Below, in pieces: positions 23,062 through 33,329 of a DNA stretch of 64,000 bases; position 1 is the stretch's first letter, and the number at the start of each line of letters is the position of its first letter. The stretch covers positions 1,116,001 to 1,180,000 of the forward strand of contig JAGPNK010000011.1 of assembly GCA_020746835.1 (NCBI GenBank), read 5' to 3'. A program made the position numbers and the translations under genes. The notes under the pieces are model-generated. The model had not been told where the DNA came from, did no database searches, and worked only from the letters and a program-made list of their open reading frames with translations. The stretch comes from Stachybotrys elegans (taxonomy: Eukaryota > Ascomycota > Sordariomycetes > Hypocreales > Stachybotryaceae).

Positions 23062-23695
23062 ATGACGAGACCAAGAGTGGCTGGTGTCTGGTTAGGCTTC
23101 GCCAAGAGCAAGACATTACGTTTCTCACCACACTACATCCACCACATCACCCCGGGGAAGCAGCGGCTCACAATTTATACGACTGTAAAGCCTGCGTCTT
23201 CAATTCAAGAAGTGGAAGATTGCTGTCGTTGTTTCTTCAGCAGGGACGAGACACGGGCAGTTGTCGCTTGGGTTGGCCTCTTCGGTTCCTTTGCGCGCAA
23301 CAAGCAGACACCGAGCAGCGACGTTGACCTGCTTGTAGGGTTCCGGAAAGATGCGTCCGAAGATGAACTTTATTATCTTGGCGACTTGACGCAAGAGCTG
23401 AAACATGTCATGCAGAGGGATGTCGATGTAATACATATGCGATACCTACAAACCCTACTCCAAAGAAGAGGATGCGCAAGGGATGAACGGCTATTTCGAG
23501 CCACTTTACTATTGGACGTTACCAATACCCAAGAAGATCAAGCAATATCGGGCATTAGGGATCGATGGACTGACAGCAGAGGACCGGTCACTTCTTTGGC
23601 ATCTCCTGACACAAATTTTGCCGGACCGCGCCGAGTCATTGAGAAAGATTTACATTCCAATCCTAGAAGAAGAAATGAAGGGAATCGACCGATAG
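23062..23695 (+). pseudogene. MNT-type nucleotidyltransferase, internally decayed
   Basis: Minimal nucleotidyltransferase fold (polymerase-beta superfamily), the type paired with HEPN partners in prokaryotic toxin-antitoxin modules. From the ATG at 23062 the frame carries VAWVGLFGSFARNKQTPSSD followed by VDLLVG, giving the GS-x-x-DxD motif with both metal-binding Asp, and then a matching second half up to about 23460 (DVDVIHMRYLQTLLQ). The frame then loses similarity and ends at 23703. The C-terminal helical module seen in the paralogue at 37.6 kb reappears in another frame at ~23483-23695 (GLTAEDRSLLWHLLTQ, LRKIYIPILEEEM). The middle part present in the paralogue is missing, so an internal deletion of perhaps 200-300 bases plus a frame change fits. 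A shortened functional 213-residue protein cannot be excluded. Confidence 0.68.
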
Positions 23696-23703
23696 CCGGG
23701 TGA

Positions 23704-24103
23704 TCAATGCGTTTTCTCCCATGTGATTTTGGTTTGAGCACAATATCCACGTTGCATTCTTAACTCACTCTCACGGCCTATCCTTTTCCTTTGTTCGCCG
23801 AACGTTTGCTTTGTCACGTCTCGCAATGCCTCACTTCATGGCGGATATATATCTATATACCGAGTCTCCAGATTATCCAAGCTTGCCTATGGTACATAGT
23901 TTTCCATATTACCTTACTTATTTACCTAGTCGAGCACAGCAGTCTAGCTAAGCATAAGATAGGGTCTTATATTCCACATACCACGCGCTTGTGCTAGTTC
24001 GATTCGCTGCATCTGCACTTTGGCAGCGCCATCAGTGAACACAGCACTCGGCAAACGGCTTTGAAGGGGAACGCCGAAGTCCACGAGCCGCTCCACTTTC
24101 GCC
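23704..24103. other. Intergenic, AT-rich
   Basis: 400 bases upstream of the ankyrin-ZZ gene, AT-rich up to ~23970 and then abruptly GC-rich. No gene or repeat is recognised. Confidence 0.45.
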
Positions 24104-26114
24104 ATGGCGCTACCTCGCCGGAGCATGCCCCGGAGTCGCTCCCGCAGCCGGGGCACCAGCTCCAGCTTGGCTACGCCCCGGGCCGATGCGACCGGCAGCG
24201 AGGACAAGGACTCGGACACGGCATCGTCAGACAGCCAGGGCGGCTGGTCGCTGTCGCTGCCCACATCGACCGGATACACCACCGAGTCGTCCGAGTCGTC
24301 CGACTCGTCCGACTCGCGCTCCAGCTCAGTGTTGGCTTTCGCGACCCAACGCATGCTGTCTTTACAGTACCTCTACCTGCTCGGCGCCTTCCTCGAGGGC
24401 CGGGCGCCAGAGGAGGAGGTGCAAGTGACGGGGGCAATGCAGTTCCAGCACACGGCCGCCCAGGTGCTCCAGAACAAGGAACACGCCGGCCTCCGGTCGT
24501 TCCTGGATGCTGGGCGGCGCGGCATCAATGAGCACCTCGTCCTACGCCTGCCGCCGCCGCTGCACCACCGGCTCTTCATCCAGGCCGTGTTTGGCGGCGT
24601 GGAGGGGGCGCTCCAAGGTGCAAAACAGTGGGCGATCCCCGTCATGGCGCCCCCAGCGACGCACTGGCCGAGCCAGGCTGCGCGGCGCGCCGAGCACCTG
24701 CTGGCGGGGCTGTGCTACTTTGTCTACACGCGCTGCCAAATCCCCGGCAGCTACTTCCCACCGGAGCTGGCCGAGGACCTCGATCGAGCGGCCAGCGGGT
24801 TCGATGACAAGTTCCGGCGGGCGACCCTGTGGGCGATGCTGCGCACGATGCTGATCAGCGACGCGGGGCCGTACAGCGAGCACGACCATTTCATCATGGT
24901 GGGCTTCTGCGCCCCGCCGACGGACGCGGAGCTGGAGGTGCTGCGGGATGTGGTGGGCTTCCTGCATCGCACAGAACGGCCGCTCAAGCTCATGTTGATC
25001 GTGGGCGAGGACATAGCGCTCCCGTTCGACGCGCCCCTCTCAGTGTGCGCGACATTGGAGGACAATCCGTCGCTCGTCACGCTCGGGCTTGAGGCGGACC
25101 TGTTGCAGTGGTACTCCAGCGTGGCCGAGGAGCGGCCGTGGTTGAACATGGGCGGGGTGAAGCAGACGCTCCTCCCCGTGCTGAAGAGGGTCCTCACCGC
25201 CGATCCGCTCCTAGCCATCTCCTACCTTAGCTTCACCGCGGCACAGGCCTGGACGTCGGGCACGGGGCTGAAACGCGACCCTCAGCTGTGCGCGACCCGG
25301 CTAGACTTAATCCGGAAGGTGCTCGAAGCGGTGCACCACGCCCACCGGCCGCTCGCCGATCACATCCTCGGGACCACAGCCTTCGCCCGGGTTCCGCCGC
25401 TGACTAGAATGGTGAACGCCCGTATGTTACTGGACGGCGGCGACGGCCAGGACGCCATCGACAAGCTCGACCTGCTAACGGGCTATGCCGGCGGGGCGGC
25501 CCTGCTCGGCGCGCTGGACCACATCGGCCGTCGGCCGCTGCACCTCGCGGCAGCCAGGGCGGACGGCCGTGGTGCTGTACTTGCTCGAGCGCGGCCAAGA
25601 CAGCCACGTCAACGACAGCGACAACGACGGCTGGACCCCGCTCCACTGGGCCTGCCGCCAGTGGGACGCCGAGGTTGTGCGCTTGCTCGTTCACCGCGGC
25701 GCCGACCGGTCGATGCGCACCAGCCAGGGCTGGCTGCCGTGGCACGTGGCCATCTACCACAAGGGAATGCACCTTGAGGACGCGCTCATGGCCACCGGTA
25801 TGCCCGCCGAGCCAGGCAAGCCGAGTGTGCCGGCTTTCATGACACAGTACTGGTGCTCGAGCTGCTTTGTTGTGAGTGCTTTACCTTTTTCTCCTGTGCT
25901 ATTGTGTTGTGGTTTGGCAAGGTTTGCTTCATGGAACCGGGAAGTGGAATAACAGGCGACGGTTGCTGACGTGCTAATCATCTCCATCTGGCAGGGAATC
26001 TTCGGCGAGCACTGGAACTGTAACCAATGCACCAACTTTGACCACTGCTTCAAATGCCACGGCAGAGCGGCCAAGATCCACGAACCGGACCACACCTTCA
26101 CGTGCTACGCCTGA
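24104..26114 (+). CDS. Ankyrin-repeat protein with C-terminal ZZ zinc finger, frame break inside
   Basis: N-terminal ~75 residues are Ser/Arg- and Ser/Asp-rich and disordered. A long alpha-helical region of unknown family follows (~80-440). Then ankyrin repeats: RRPLHLAAAR in the first frame and WTPLHWACRQWDAEVVRLLV, GWLPWHVAIYHKG in another. The frames meet at a GGG run near 25557-25566 where two bases appear to be missing (or one is extra); no intron explains it. In the downstream frame the gene continues to 25871, has an intron (25872-25994, GTGAGT...GGCAG) and finishes with a ZZ-type finger: YWCSSCF, WNCNQCTNFDHCFKCH and two later His, ending at TGA 26112-26114. ANK-ZZ tails are common at the C-terminus of fungal NLR-like proteins. 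There is no NTPase domain here. It is markedly GC-rich compared with flanking DNA. Function is unknown; protein-protein interaction is likely. Confidence 0.7.
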
Positions 26115-26350
26115 GGACTGATGAGTGATGGCCACAAACACGGCTAGATGGCCGGGAGCGGACGGGACTGATGAATGTTATGCCAGGCTACTTCTATATG
26201 TCGTTTACGAACTCATTCCAGGTTAAAGATGTATTGCAGTTGTTTCCATGGCTTAGAGTTGCTAGGGATAACTCGATGTCATCCGACAATCACATCTTGA
26301 TTCCCAGAAATTGAAACTCTCCGTAGTCTCATTCGAACAGATATCTAGAC

Positions 26351-28132
26351 TCAGTGTAGCTCTTCCTTTATGAGGCTAGCACCCAGTTCAGCAATGCCAT
26401 AAACGACGGCCTGGGTGTTCGCCGTTGGTTCCAGAGGCAAAATACTCGCATCCAAGACGCGAAGATTGGAGGTCCCGTATACGCGAAGCCTATTGTCAAC
26501 GACGCCACCGAGCTCACGCGACATCATGGCGCACGTGCCCGTATAGTGATGCGCGCCCTCTGCTGTACGGCCAACGTAGGCCTTGGCCGTGTCCAGGTCC
26601 GTGAACCGCTTCGTGTAAGGCTTGAGATTGCGGGCAATGGGCTCTGCACGGGTGACCAGGTCCTCCACAAAACGGACCTGGCGTGCCATGACCTCGAGAT
26701 CGAGGGGGTTTGAGAGGAAGCGACAGTCAACGACGACGCCTTCGCTCGTCCCAGCATTCTTGGCAGCATCAGCGCTGGTTATGTGCGTAGAGCCTTGGGA
26801 GAATGGATGCGACAGCTCGATGGCCACCGAGATGTACTTGCCCGGCGCACGATAGGTTGGACTGGGACCATCGAATGGCGCGTACGCTTGACCGAAGACG
26901 TAATTGCCTAGCGCATCAGAGGGGTCTGTAAAGAGCGTGCGCATGAACTCCTTGTGCGCGGCGAGATATGCTGGTGAAGTTGTTTGTGTCTTGGCGTCGG
27001 TGTCCAGAGCGCCAAACAGCTGGTCGAGTTCCTTGCGTCCCTCTTCAGTGTTGAACTCGGGCAAAGGCAGTTGAGCCATGGTGATCATGTTGCTCGTGCT
27101 CATGGGCCCAGTTCCCTGGGTGGCGTAGGCTTGCATGGCAGCGTTGACAGCCTCAGGCTCTTGTCGGAAGAAATCATCAATGGTCTTCACGTCTTCGAGT
27201 ACTTCAAAGGCGATTCCCGTGAAGACGTGGTTCTGGAGGTTCTCGCCAACATGAGGGTTGTCCACGATAACATCGATTCCCAGGCGCTGGAGCAACTCGG
27301 AACCGCCAACTCCGGAAAGTTCGAGGAGTCGAGGGGAATTGATGGCGCCAGCCGAGATGATGACCTCCTTGCGAGCTTCAATGCTTTGGAGAGATCCATC
27401 CTTGGAGATGATTTGAACGCCCTTGGCTACGGCCTTGCCACCGTCTGAGGAAGCTCGCTCAAGGAGTACCTTGGCTACAGTCGTCTCAGGCAGGACTGTC
27501 AGATTTGGCCTGCTTCGAATCGGGTCGAGGTAGGCATTTGCAGCATAGCTTCTCTGTTTGGTCTTGGGATCAATGCTCTCGGCAGCGATGTTTGGTCCAC
27601 CGAGACGACCAGAGAGCGGGTCTGTTCTTGCAAACCCCAAGGACTCAAGTCCCTCTATCCAGGCCTTTTCCAAAGGACCCTCGGCGGAATGGAGCGTGAG
27701 CTGAAGCGGACCGCTGCCTTCAGTCACACCACCAGGCTTGTGCAGGGTATATGACTTCTTGAGCGCCTTCTCATACGCCTCGTAGTTCCAGCCCACATTG
27801 CCCAACTTCTCCCAGAAGTCCACGGTCGACTTGGAGGTGGAGGTGAAGATGAAGCTGTTGATAGCACTGGAGCCACCGAGGGCTCTTCCCTGGGGAATTG
27901 CTACGTGCTTCGCCAGTTCCTGCTGCGGAAGCGCCTGGAACGTCCATTCTGATGGGGAGTGGGTTAGCAGCGGCCAAGCACCGGGTGTCAAGGTGTTTGG
28001 GTCTCCGCTGCGGTCTTGGCCACTCTCAAGAACGGCGACTTGCAAGTTTGGATCCTCGGAGAGGCGATTCGCCAGGACAAGCCCCGCGACGCCGCCACCA
28101 ACGATGACAACATCGTAGGATTCGGAAGACAT
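26351..28132 (-). CDS. GMC-family FAD oxidoreductase
   Basis: Intronless, 593 residues from the ATG of MSSESYDVVIVGGG; an in-frame TTG 36 bases upstream is not taken. Glucose-methanol-choline oxidoreductases oxidise alcohols, sugars or related substrates with FAD. The Rossmann motif VIVGGGVAGLVLANRL with ADP-ribose-contacting Glu (VAVLESG) is at residues ~7-36. The GMC signatures PQGRALGGSSAINSF and GAINSPRLLELSGVG are both present. The active-site His is in AHHYTGTCAM, and the partner position in the C-terminal motif (PTANTQAVVYGIAE) is Asn, a known alternative to the second His. There is no signal peptide, so it is intracellular, unlike secreted aryl-alcohol oxidases. A broken MFS transporter follows upstream in the same orientation, which could point to an old metabolic cluster. 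Substrate unknown. Confidence 0.9.
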   Translation of the reverse strand: MSSESYDVVIVGGGVAGLVLANRLSEDPNLQVAVLESGQDRSGDPNTLTPGAWPLLTHSPSEWTFQALPQQELAKHVAIPQGRALGGSSAINSFIFTSTSKSTVDFWEKLGNVGWNYEAYEKALKKSYTLHKPGGVTEGSGPLQLTLHSAEGPLEKAWIEGLESLGFARTDPLSGRLGGPNIAAESIDPKTKQRSYAANAYLDPIRSRPNLTVLPETTVAKVLLERASSDGGKAVAKGVQIISKDGSLQSIEARKEVIISAGAINSPRLLELSGVGGSELLQRLGIDVIVDNPHVGENLQNHVFTGIAFEVLEDVKTIDDFFRQEPEAVNAAMQAYATQGTGPMSTSNMITMAQLPLPEFNTEEGRKELDQLFGALDTDAKTQTTSPAYLAAHKEFMRTLFTDPSDALGNYVFGQAYAPFDGPSPTYRAPGKYISVAIELSHPFSQGSTHITSADAAKNAGTSEGVVVDCRFLSNPLDLEVMARQVRFVEDLVTRAEPIARNLKPYTKRFTDLDTAKAYVGRTAEGAHHYTGTCAMMSRELGGVVDNRLRVYGTSNLRVLDASILPLEPTANTQAVVYGIAELGASLIKEELH

Positions 28133-28738
28133 GGCTTCAAGGTGATGTCTTGACAGACGAAAGGGCAAGGTGCTCGAATAGAGACAAATTTTGATGCTTG
28201 CTTGATCGGCTCTCCTGTTTAAGTCTTCGAGGCTTTGCAGGGAAGCTGAGAAGAAGAATGTAGATGGAACCAGGAGCCAGCCATCAGGTGGAAATGGATA
28301 TGCTTAAGTACCCCTTCTACAATCCAGCAGGTCTCATGCCAGAGGTTGTTTCTCGGACCGACTCCTGAACAGGATTTCTCGTTACACCACTGCTTATGAA
28401 TCCCCGCCTTCGCGCAGTGTTGGTTGTTGGTTGTTGGTTTCATTCCATCATCGTCAGCCCGCAGCTTACGAGTCACATGCATCATGCATATTACGCAAGT
28501 TCCTCAAGCATTAAAATTGTGCTAATGCGAGATTGTGGCGTTGGTTTATATATTTGTTGGCTGCTATCATGCAGTTGGTAGTGAGGCATGTAGGGATACA
28601 TTGCAGGCTTTATAGGCGGCCTGAGCAACAGCCGGCGAAACGAGGCGGCTTCCGGAGATACCAAGAGGGTCATTAGGAACTGTGAGGGTTACATTGGAGT
28701 AGGACTGAGCATTTTAGTATTGTGTCCGAGATAAAAAC
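28133..28738. other. Intergenic, upstream of GMC gene
   Basis: 0.6 kb, no gene recognised. It holds the GMC promoter and the 3' flank of the MFS remnant. Confidence 0.45.
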
Positions 28739-29531
28739 TCAAGCTTCATCACTGGTCTTTTCCTCCTTGTCTTCGAGACCATACTCGGTATCGAGAGTTT
28801 CCCGCAACTTCACCTCCCGCTCGATAAACGATAGGGTCAATGCGAGCGCGGGAAATGCAATGCCAACCAAGAAGACCCTGGTCAAGGATCTCTCAAAGAC
28901 GTTAATGATCTGGCCTCGGGTTGGCTCCGCAAATGACAGCACGAAGTCCCGTGTGGCACTTGCGTAGGCGTCGCCATTCTGGAGGTGCGATCGCACTGCC
29001 GCATCACTGATCACTTCAGTGGCATACTGGTCGCTGTACACATTGAGGACAGCGCCTGGGACTGCAACGCCCCATATGTTGCCAAAACTGCGTATAAATG
29101 ACCAGCTTGCCACCGCAGCGGCCGAGTCCTTCTCCCCGACGCCCGCTTGGAAGGCCGGCAAGAGGGTATCGAGCACCATTCCCGCGCCGATAGACGGGAC
29201 GATTTGGAGACACACCCACTCTGCTGTGCTAGACTCTGCAGAAAGCGCAGCCAAGGAGCCGATGCCAGCCGTAAGAAAGCTGAAGCCGATGATATGGAGT
29301 AGCTTGTACTTGCCCCATTTAGCAAGAGCGACGCCTCCAATGGCCGCGCCAGGAACCGCGATCAGAGTGATTGGGAGGATCTGCACACCCGAGCGAGTAG
29401 GTGACGATAACTGGACGGCTTGGAAATAAATGGGCAGGAAGAAGAAGATCCAGTAGTTGAGCATGGAAACGATTATGTATTCACGTAGATGACGGCCGAT
29501 GTGCAGTTGGCGAAGAGGCGGAGTGGTCTGG
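28739..29531 (-). pseudogene. MFS drug/toxin-efflux-type transporter, C-terminal remnant
   Basis: The clean frame 29464-28739 (about 241 codons, no ATG at its head) encodes the last half of a 14-span major facilitator: YWIFFFLPIYFQAVQ, ILPITLIAVPGAAIGG and a final cytoplasmic tail ending EEKTSDEA. Directly upstream the expected preceding segment is readable (PLRLFANCTSAVIYVN, about 29531-29476), but one base is missing near 29474, so it stops. Beyond it only scattered traces with in-frame stops remain up to ~29640, and the N-terminal six or more spans are absent. I therefore call a pseudogene. The subfamily resembles DHA exporters found beside secondary-metabolite genes; this is a family impression, not a proven substrate. 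Confidence 0.75.
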
Positions 29532-30233
29532 TAGTTTCATCAAAGTTAGTTCCGAACTGCGCATGCTCGCATGCATCCTGCCATGCTGGGGAAAGGGCCT
29601 ACTCAGGCGAGCTGAATTGTGAGCCTTTGAGTGTCCACCCTGGCCACATACTACGTATCATATGTAGTAAGCCCAGAGCAGGATCCAAGCAACTGGGCGT
29701 GATCAAGACCAACAACCATGAGCGCATTCTCTCTCGAAGTTTGATCACGCACTCCACTCTTTAACCCCAGCACATTTCTAGGGTGGCTTGCGGGTCGCTC
29801 GGCAAGGACAAGGATCCAAATACCTCGTCCGATGATGCTACGCATGGTTTCTGTGAGGGTTGCTTGCGAGCTTCTGTTTCCAGTGCCCAGAACCTGGAAT
29901 GCGAATATCTGAATAGTAGAGCATACGCCTAAGGGTTAGATTCATACCTACAAACACTGCAGCAACGCCGATTATAATACCGAAAAGTTAGTAAGTACAG
30001 CCTTCAAGACCGGAACATGCAGACAAAGGCCACCTTGCTGTTATTGAAGTAGAACCTTATCCTGCTTTCTTGTTGTGGTCTAGTCCACGCTGCTACGAGT
30101 GGTTCATGACGGGTACAGTCTGGTCTGAGGCAGTCTATGAATAGATTCTATAGCTATAAGCCATCGAGCTAGCCAGGACAGTGAGGACCTAAATAAAGCT
30201 CTCCCAAGTCAACTTTAGTTAAACAATACAAAG
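29532..30233. other. Intergenic with possible decayed MFS sequence
   Basis: The left part (to ~29900) may contain scrambled remains of the transporter N-terminal half; the rest has nothing recognisable. Confidence 0.4.
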
Positions 30234-31172
30234 CTACATCTTGATGGGCAAGCCGCTACTGCATGAAAAGGCTCGATCAGGCGTTTCTTCAAGCTCATTA
30301 ATGATCATGTCCCAAACAGTCTGGTCGGTAGCCAGACCGCCATGGCCAACCTTATCATCAGGGCAGATATCCTGAACAATGAGGTTACGAACACCCACTT
30401 CCTGAATCATGCTGACTTCGGGAGCAACGAGTGTATCAAAGGTAGACACGATGATGGTGGCCTTGTTTCCAGGCTGGACAATTCGCTCAGCGTTCTTGAA
30501 GTCGCTGAAGATGTTGCCGCCCGTAGCCATGTCATCGCAGGCAGGGCAGCCAAGGACACGCAGAGCCAGACTGGCGAGTCTTCGCGTCGCCTCACCACCA
30601 GCGTAGAACAAGTCGGTCACACCGTAGTACTGGGCACCGTGGATAGCCGGGCCAAGAGCAATGTTGTGGTCAACAATATCCGCGATACCTGGTTGCGTCA
30701 TGGGTACGTAGATTGCCTGGACACCGCCCTCGCTATGGCCGATCAGATCGACTTTAGCGGCGCCCGTCTTCTCCTTGACTTCGCGGATGAAGTCGGCAAT
30801 CTCCACGGCAGTATCGCGCATGGCTCGCACGCCCCCGACCCAGCTGGGTATACGGTGAGCACCATACGTGAAGCTGTAGGTGCAGTAGCCGGCGTTGTTT
30901 AGCTTGTGCTGCAGCTGGCTCAGGAAGATGTGGCGGCTGAGGGAGAGTCCGTGGAGCATGACGACGGGGTTGGGATGAGACTCGCTACGGCAGGAAAAGT
31001 CGTTGTCCGGGGCGCCGAATAGGGGATCTCGGGACAACTCATCAGGTAGAGACCAGTTGATATCCAGACTGGAGGGAAGTGCGACGGCCGAAGCCGCAAG
31101 GAATGGAAGCAGCCCTGTAGAAGAGAGCATCGTGAAGTAAAATGAGCGTATGGTAGTTGGTAGTTGAGGCAT
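30234..31172 (-). CDS. Secreted alpha/beta-hydrolase lipase (class 2 / EstA-LipA type)
   Basis: Intronless, 312 residues from the ATG at 31172, or 298 from the internal ATG at 31130, which gives the better signal peptide (MLSSTGLLPFLAASAVALPS). The alpha/beta-hydrolase fold shows VVMLHGLSLSRHIFLSQL, where the HG forms part of the oxyanion hole. The nucleophile elbow is LIGHSEGGVQA. A late Asp (STFDTLVAPE) and His in KVGHGGLATD complete the likely triad. The Pfam-type match by eye is lipase class 2, the triacylglycerol lipases of Bacillus LipA and Streptomyces type, which in fungi are secreted. Cys residues (FSCRSES, LGCPACDD) suggest disulfides. Confidence 0.85.
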   Translation of the reverse strand: MPQLPTTIRSFYFTMLSSTGLLPFLAASAVALPSSLDINWSLPDELSRDPLFGAPDNDFSCRSESHPNPVVMLHGLSLSRHIFLSQLQHKLNNAGYCTYSFTYGAHRIPSWVGGVRAMRDTAVEIADFIREVKEKTGAAKVDLIGHSEGGVQAIYVPMTQPGIADIVDHNIALGPAIHGAQYYGVTDLFYAGGEATRRLASLALRVLGCPACDDMATGGNIFSDFKNAERIVQPGNKATIIVSTFDTLVAPEVSMIQEVGVRNLIVQDICPDDKVGHGGLATDQTVWDMIINELEETPDRAFSCSSGLPIKM

Positions 31173-31700
31173 GAGTTGTCAAGAATGCGAGCGTGATGGC
31201 TTGGGGACTTTATAACCCGGCATCAAGTATGAACAGGGGGTGAAAACACTGTGCCGCTGGGTTCGTCCGATCAATGCGACGATGGATCAACAGTCGCACT
31301 CCAACCTATCAACCAGCGGATTTGGTCAATGCCCAGGGTTTTGTTAGTCAAATTAGGAAACTTGCTGGTCGTTTAGTAGCGTCAATCCATTCGTGTAACA
31401 AGCTAAACGCGCCGTATATAGAAGTCGGCCACAGATAACCCTGGGTCGGAGACATCCACCTGGCTCTGAATCCATGCCGCAAAGTGGCTCTTTTCAGGGT
31501 TTGGCAGAACAGGGGAATTCATTGCGAACATATCGACGTCATAATAAGCAGTATTAACCTGGACAGTCCGAATATCAATACCTCTCAACTGGAATAAGGG
31601 CACAAGGACAAAAAGTGATTGGTGTCATAAGTTGATTAAGGTACGACACTTGCACAGAATGGAATCAGTCTGACTTGACAAGATAGGTCTTGCCAATTGT

Positions 31701-31800
31701 TATCTATTGAATTAATGTTGTCTTTATTATCAGAGGGGGCCCTCTTGAAGTTACTGGCCTGTATCCCATTGGGACATATGAACAGGAAATCCCACATTAT
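31701..31800 (+). repeat. Dispersed repeat B, copy 1
   Basis: The segment from TATCTATTGAATTAATG to GAAATCCCACATTAT resembles 44379-44457: TATCTATT, CTTTATyrTCAGAGG, CTGTATCC-ATTGGG and AGGAAATC blocks recur in the same order, with a short insertion in this copy. Both appear to be decayed non-coding relics of one element. Similarity was judged by eye. Confidence 0.5.
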
Positions 31801-32060
31801 GTCTATCCATACTGATCCGATCATATACACTCTGCCCTTTAACTAGCATCCTCCTCCTCCTCCCTAACCCCAGGAGGGCTAAGCCTAGAGACAAGACCAA
31901 CTACCCAGCTCTTACCAACAAGGAGATAGCCCATCGCCATGCCATCCAAGGTACCCTATGCAAGAATAACCCTTCTCCATTACGTCCGAGAGATAGGAGA
32001 AATGCTAATGATCTTGTGAGGCCGAACTAATTCCATCACTAGTGCTTCTTAGGGTCTACC

Positions 32061-32171
32061 CTTTATCTCTTCTTCTCCTTCTTCTTCTCCTTATTTTTCT
32101 TTTTCTCCTCCTTCTACTCCTTCTTCTCCTTTTTCTCCTTCTCTTTCTTCTTCTCCTTCTTCTCCTTCTTT
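32061..32171 (+). repeat. Imperfect (TTCTCC/TTC)n polypyrimidine microsatellite
   Basis: About 110 bases made almost only of T and C, in irregular CTTCTC and CTCCTT units. It lies ~100 bases downstream of the DUF7770 stop codon. Confidence 0.85.
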
Positions 32172-32268
32172 AATAAGGCCTATAGGGTTAGAAAGGGCCC
32201 TTAAATTCATTAATCTCTATCCCGCTGGCGTATAGAATAGGGAATTCTCACAGTATCCTGCTTCCTTG

Positions 32269-32853
32269 CTACTCAGAGGCGCGAAAAGTCCCTTGCCTCA
32301 GCACCCGTACCTCATAGCCTGATGGGTTGACATAGTAGTAGGATACAGCGCTCCAAACAGCCGCCGCACTCCCGGGCTGGATAATACGCTGGGCTTCGAG
32401 ATCCGAGCTCAAGGTGTAGACCCAATACCTGCAGCCTTCCCACTCTGGCGTGAAATTGTATCTCTGACGTCCATTTCTAGTGATCAGATCAACAATATTT
32501 TGAACTGTTAGTCTGCCGTTAAGTTCGAATGACAGACTGTGGATAGTCTCATTGGTTTGGACGGTTTGATCGGCATGGGTGGCCTGGCCGTTATGGTCGT
32601 ATCTCTGAGTCCACACCTCGATTTTTCCTCTCTGACCGTCAGAGCCATACCCCGGCGCCATATCCAATATGACCGCGTGGTCCTCAGAAATTTCCAAGGA
32701 TGTGACCCAATGGTTGGTAGGCGGGTTCCCGTCCTCATCCCCTTCGTTGTGCTCGTTTCTATAGGCACAGAAGTGAATATGATTCAGCCTCCTCTCGAGG
32801 TCTTCGTTATCGAAGCGATCCGTGTCCCAGTTGCGATCCATATGAGATGTCAT
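32269..32853 (-). CDS. DUF7770-family protein
   Basis: Intronless, 194 residues from the ATG at 32853. The body shows the layout of the fungal DUF7770 family as I remember it: NHWVTSLEI near residue 48, ILDMAPGYGSDGQRG near 63, then the conserved LTVQNIVDLITRNGRQRYNF and GCRYWVYTL near 145, followed by an amphipathic tail with YYVNPSG. There is no signal peptide, membrane span or catalytic motif. No biochemical role is known to me; members are common beside NLR and accessory genes in filamentous fungi. It is divergently paired with an APH-like kinase across ~475 bases. Confidence 0.7.
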   Translation of the reverse strand: MTSHMDRNWDTDRFDNEDLERRLNHIHFCAYRNEHNEGDEDGNPPTNHWVTSLEISEDHAVILDMAPGYGSDGQRGKIEVWTQRYDHNGQATHADQTVQTNETIHSLSFELNGRLTVQNIVDLITRNGRQRYNFTPEWEGCRYWVYTLSSDLEAQRIIQPGSAAAVWSAVSYYYVNPSGYEVRVLRQGTFRASE

Positions 32854-33329
32854 AATGTACCCTAAGGGGATAGAGATCCCGATGAGGCGATATCAATGCT
32901 TCGATTGTGTGAAGAGTCGTCAAGCTTCCTGTCTGACAATCTGTTGGGGCTTCGCTGCCAAGGACCAGAAGATTCAGAGGAGGAGTATAAGAGACAGGGA
33001 AGGTATGAAAATTAAAGAACCTAGATGAGAAGAAATTATCTGGAGTCGAAGCGCAGCATGCTTTTTGTAGCAGCCACAGCAACAGGCTCAGCGCTTACGG
33101 CAAGTATCGGTGAATCAGACACTGCTGCCTGGGCCGATATGCAATCCCTGACATGACTCACTGACAGCTCGCATGGAAGTCTGTATTAAAATACGACCTA
33201 GACCTGTACCGCGATCAAGGTTGGGCCTAGGCAGTAAATTACCCTCCGGCGAGCATGAGCCACCACAAGGGCGTTTGGGATGATTCGCATCCCATGGGTA
33301 GTGAGATGTGACCTGACCTTACAAGGAAG
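32854..33329. promoter_or_regulatory. Divergent intergenic region of DUF7770 and APH genes
   Basis: 476 bases between divergent starts, so they may share control. No defined binding motif was picked out. Confidence 0.4.

Larger units (their letters stand above)
31173..32268. other. Intergenic with degenerate repeat and CT-rich tract
   Basis: No supported gene. A minus-strand open frame at 31603-31403 has no ATG at its head and no recognisable domain. The stretch holds one copy of a dispersed repeat (31701-31800) and a polypyrimidine tract (32061-32171), listed separately. Confidence 0.5.
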
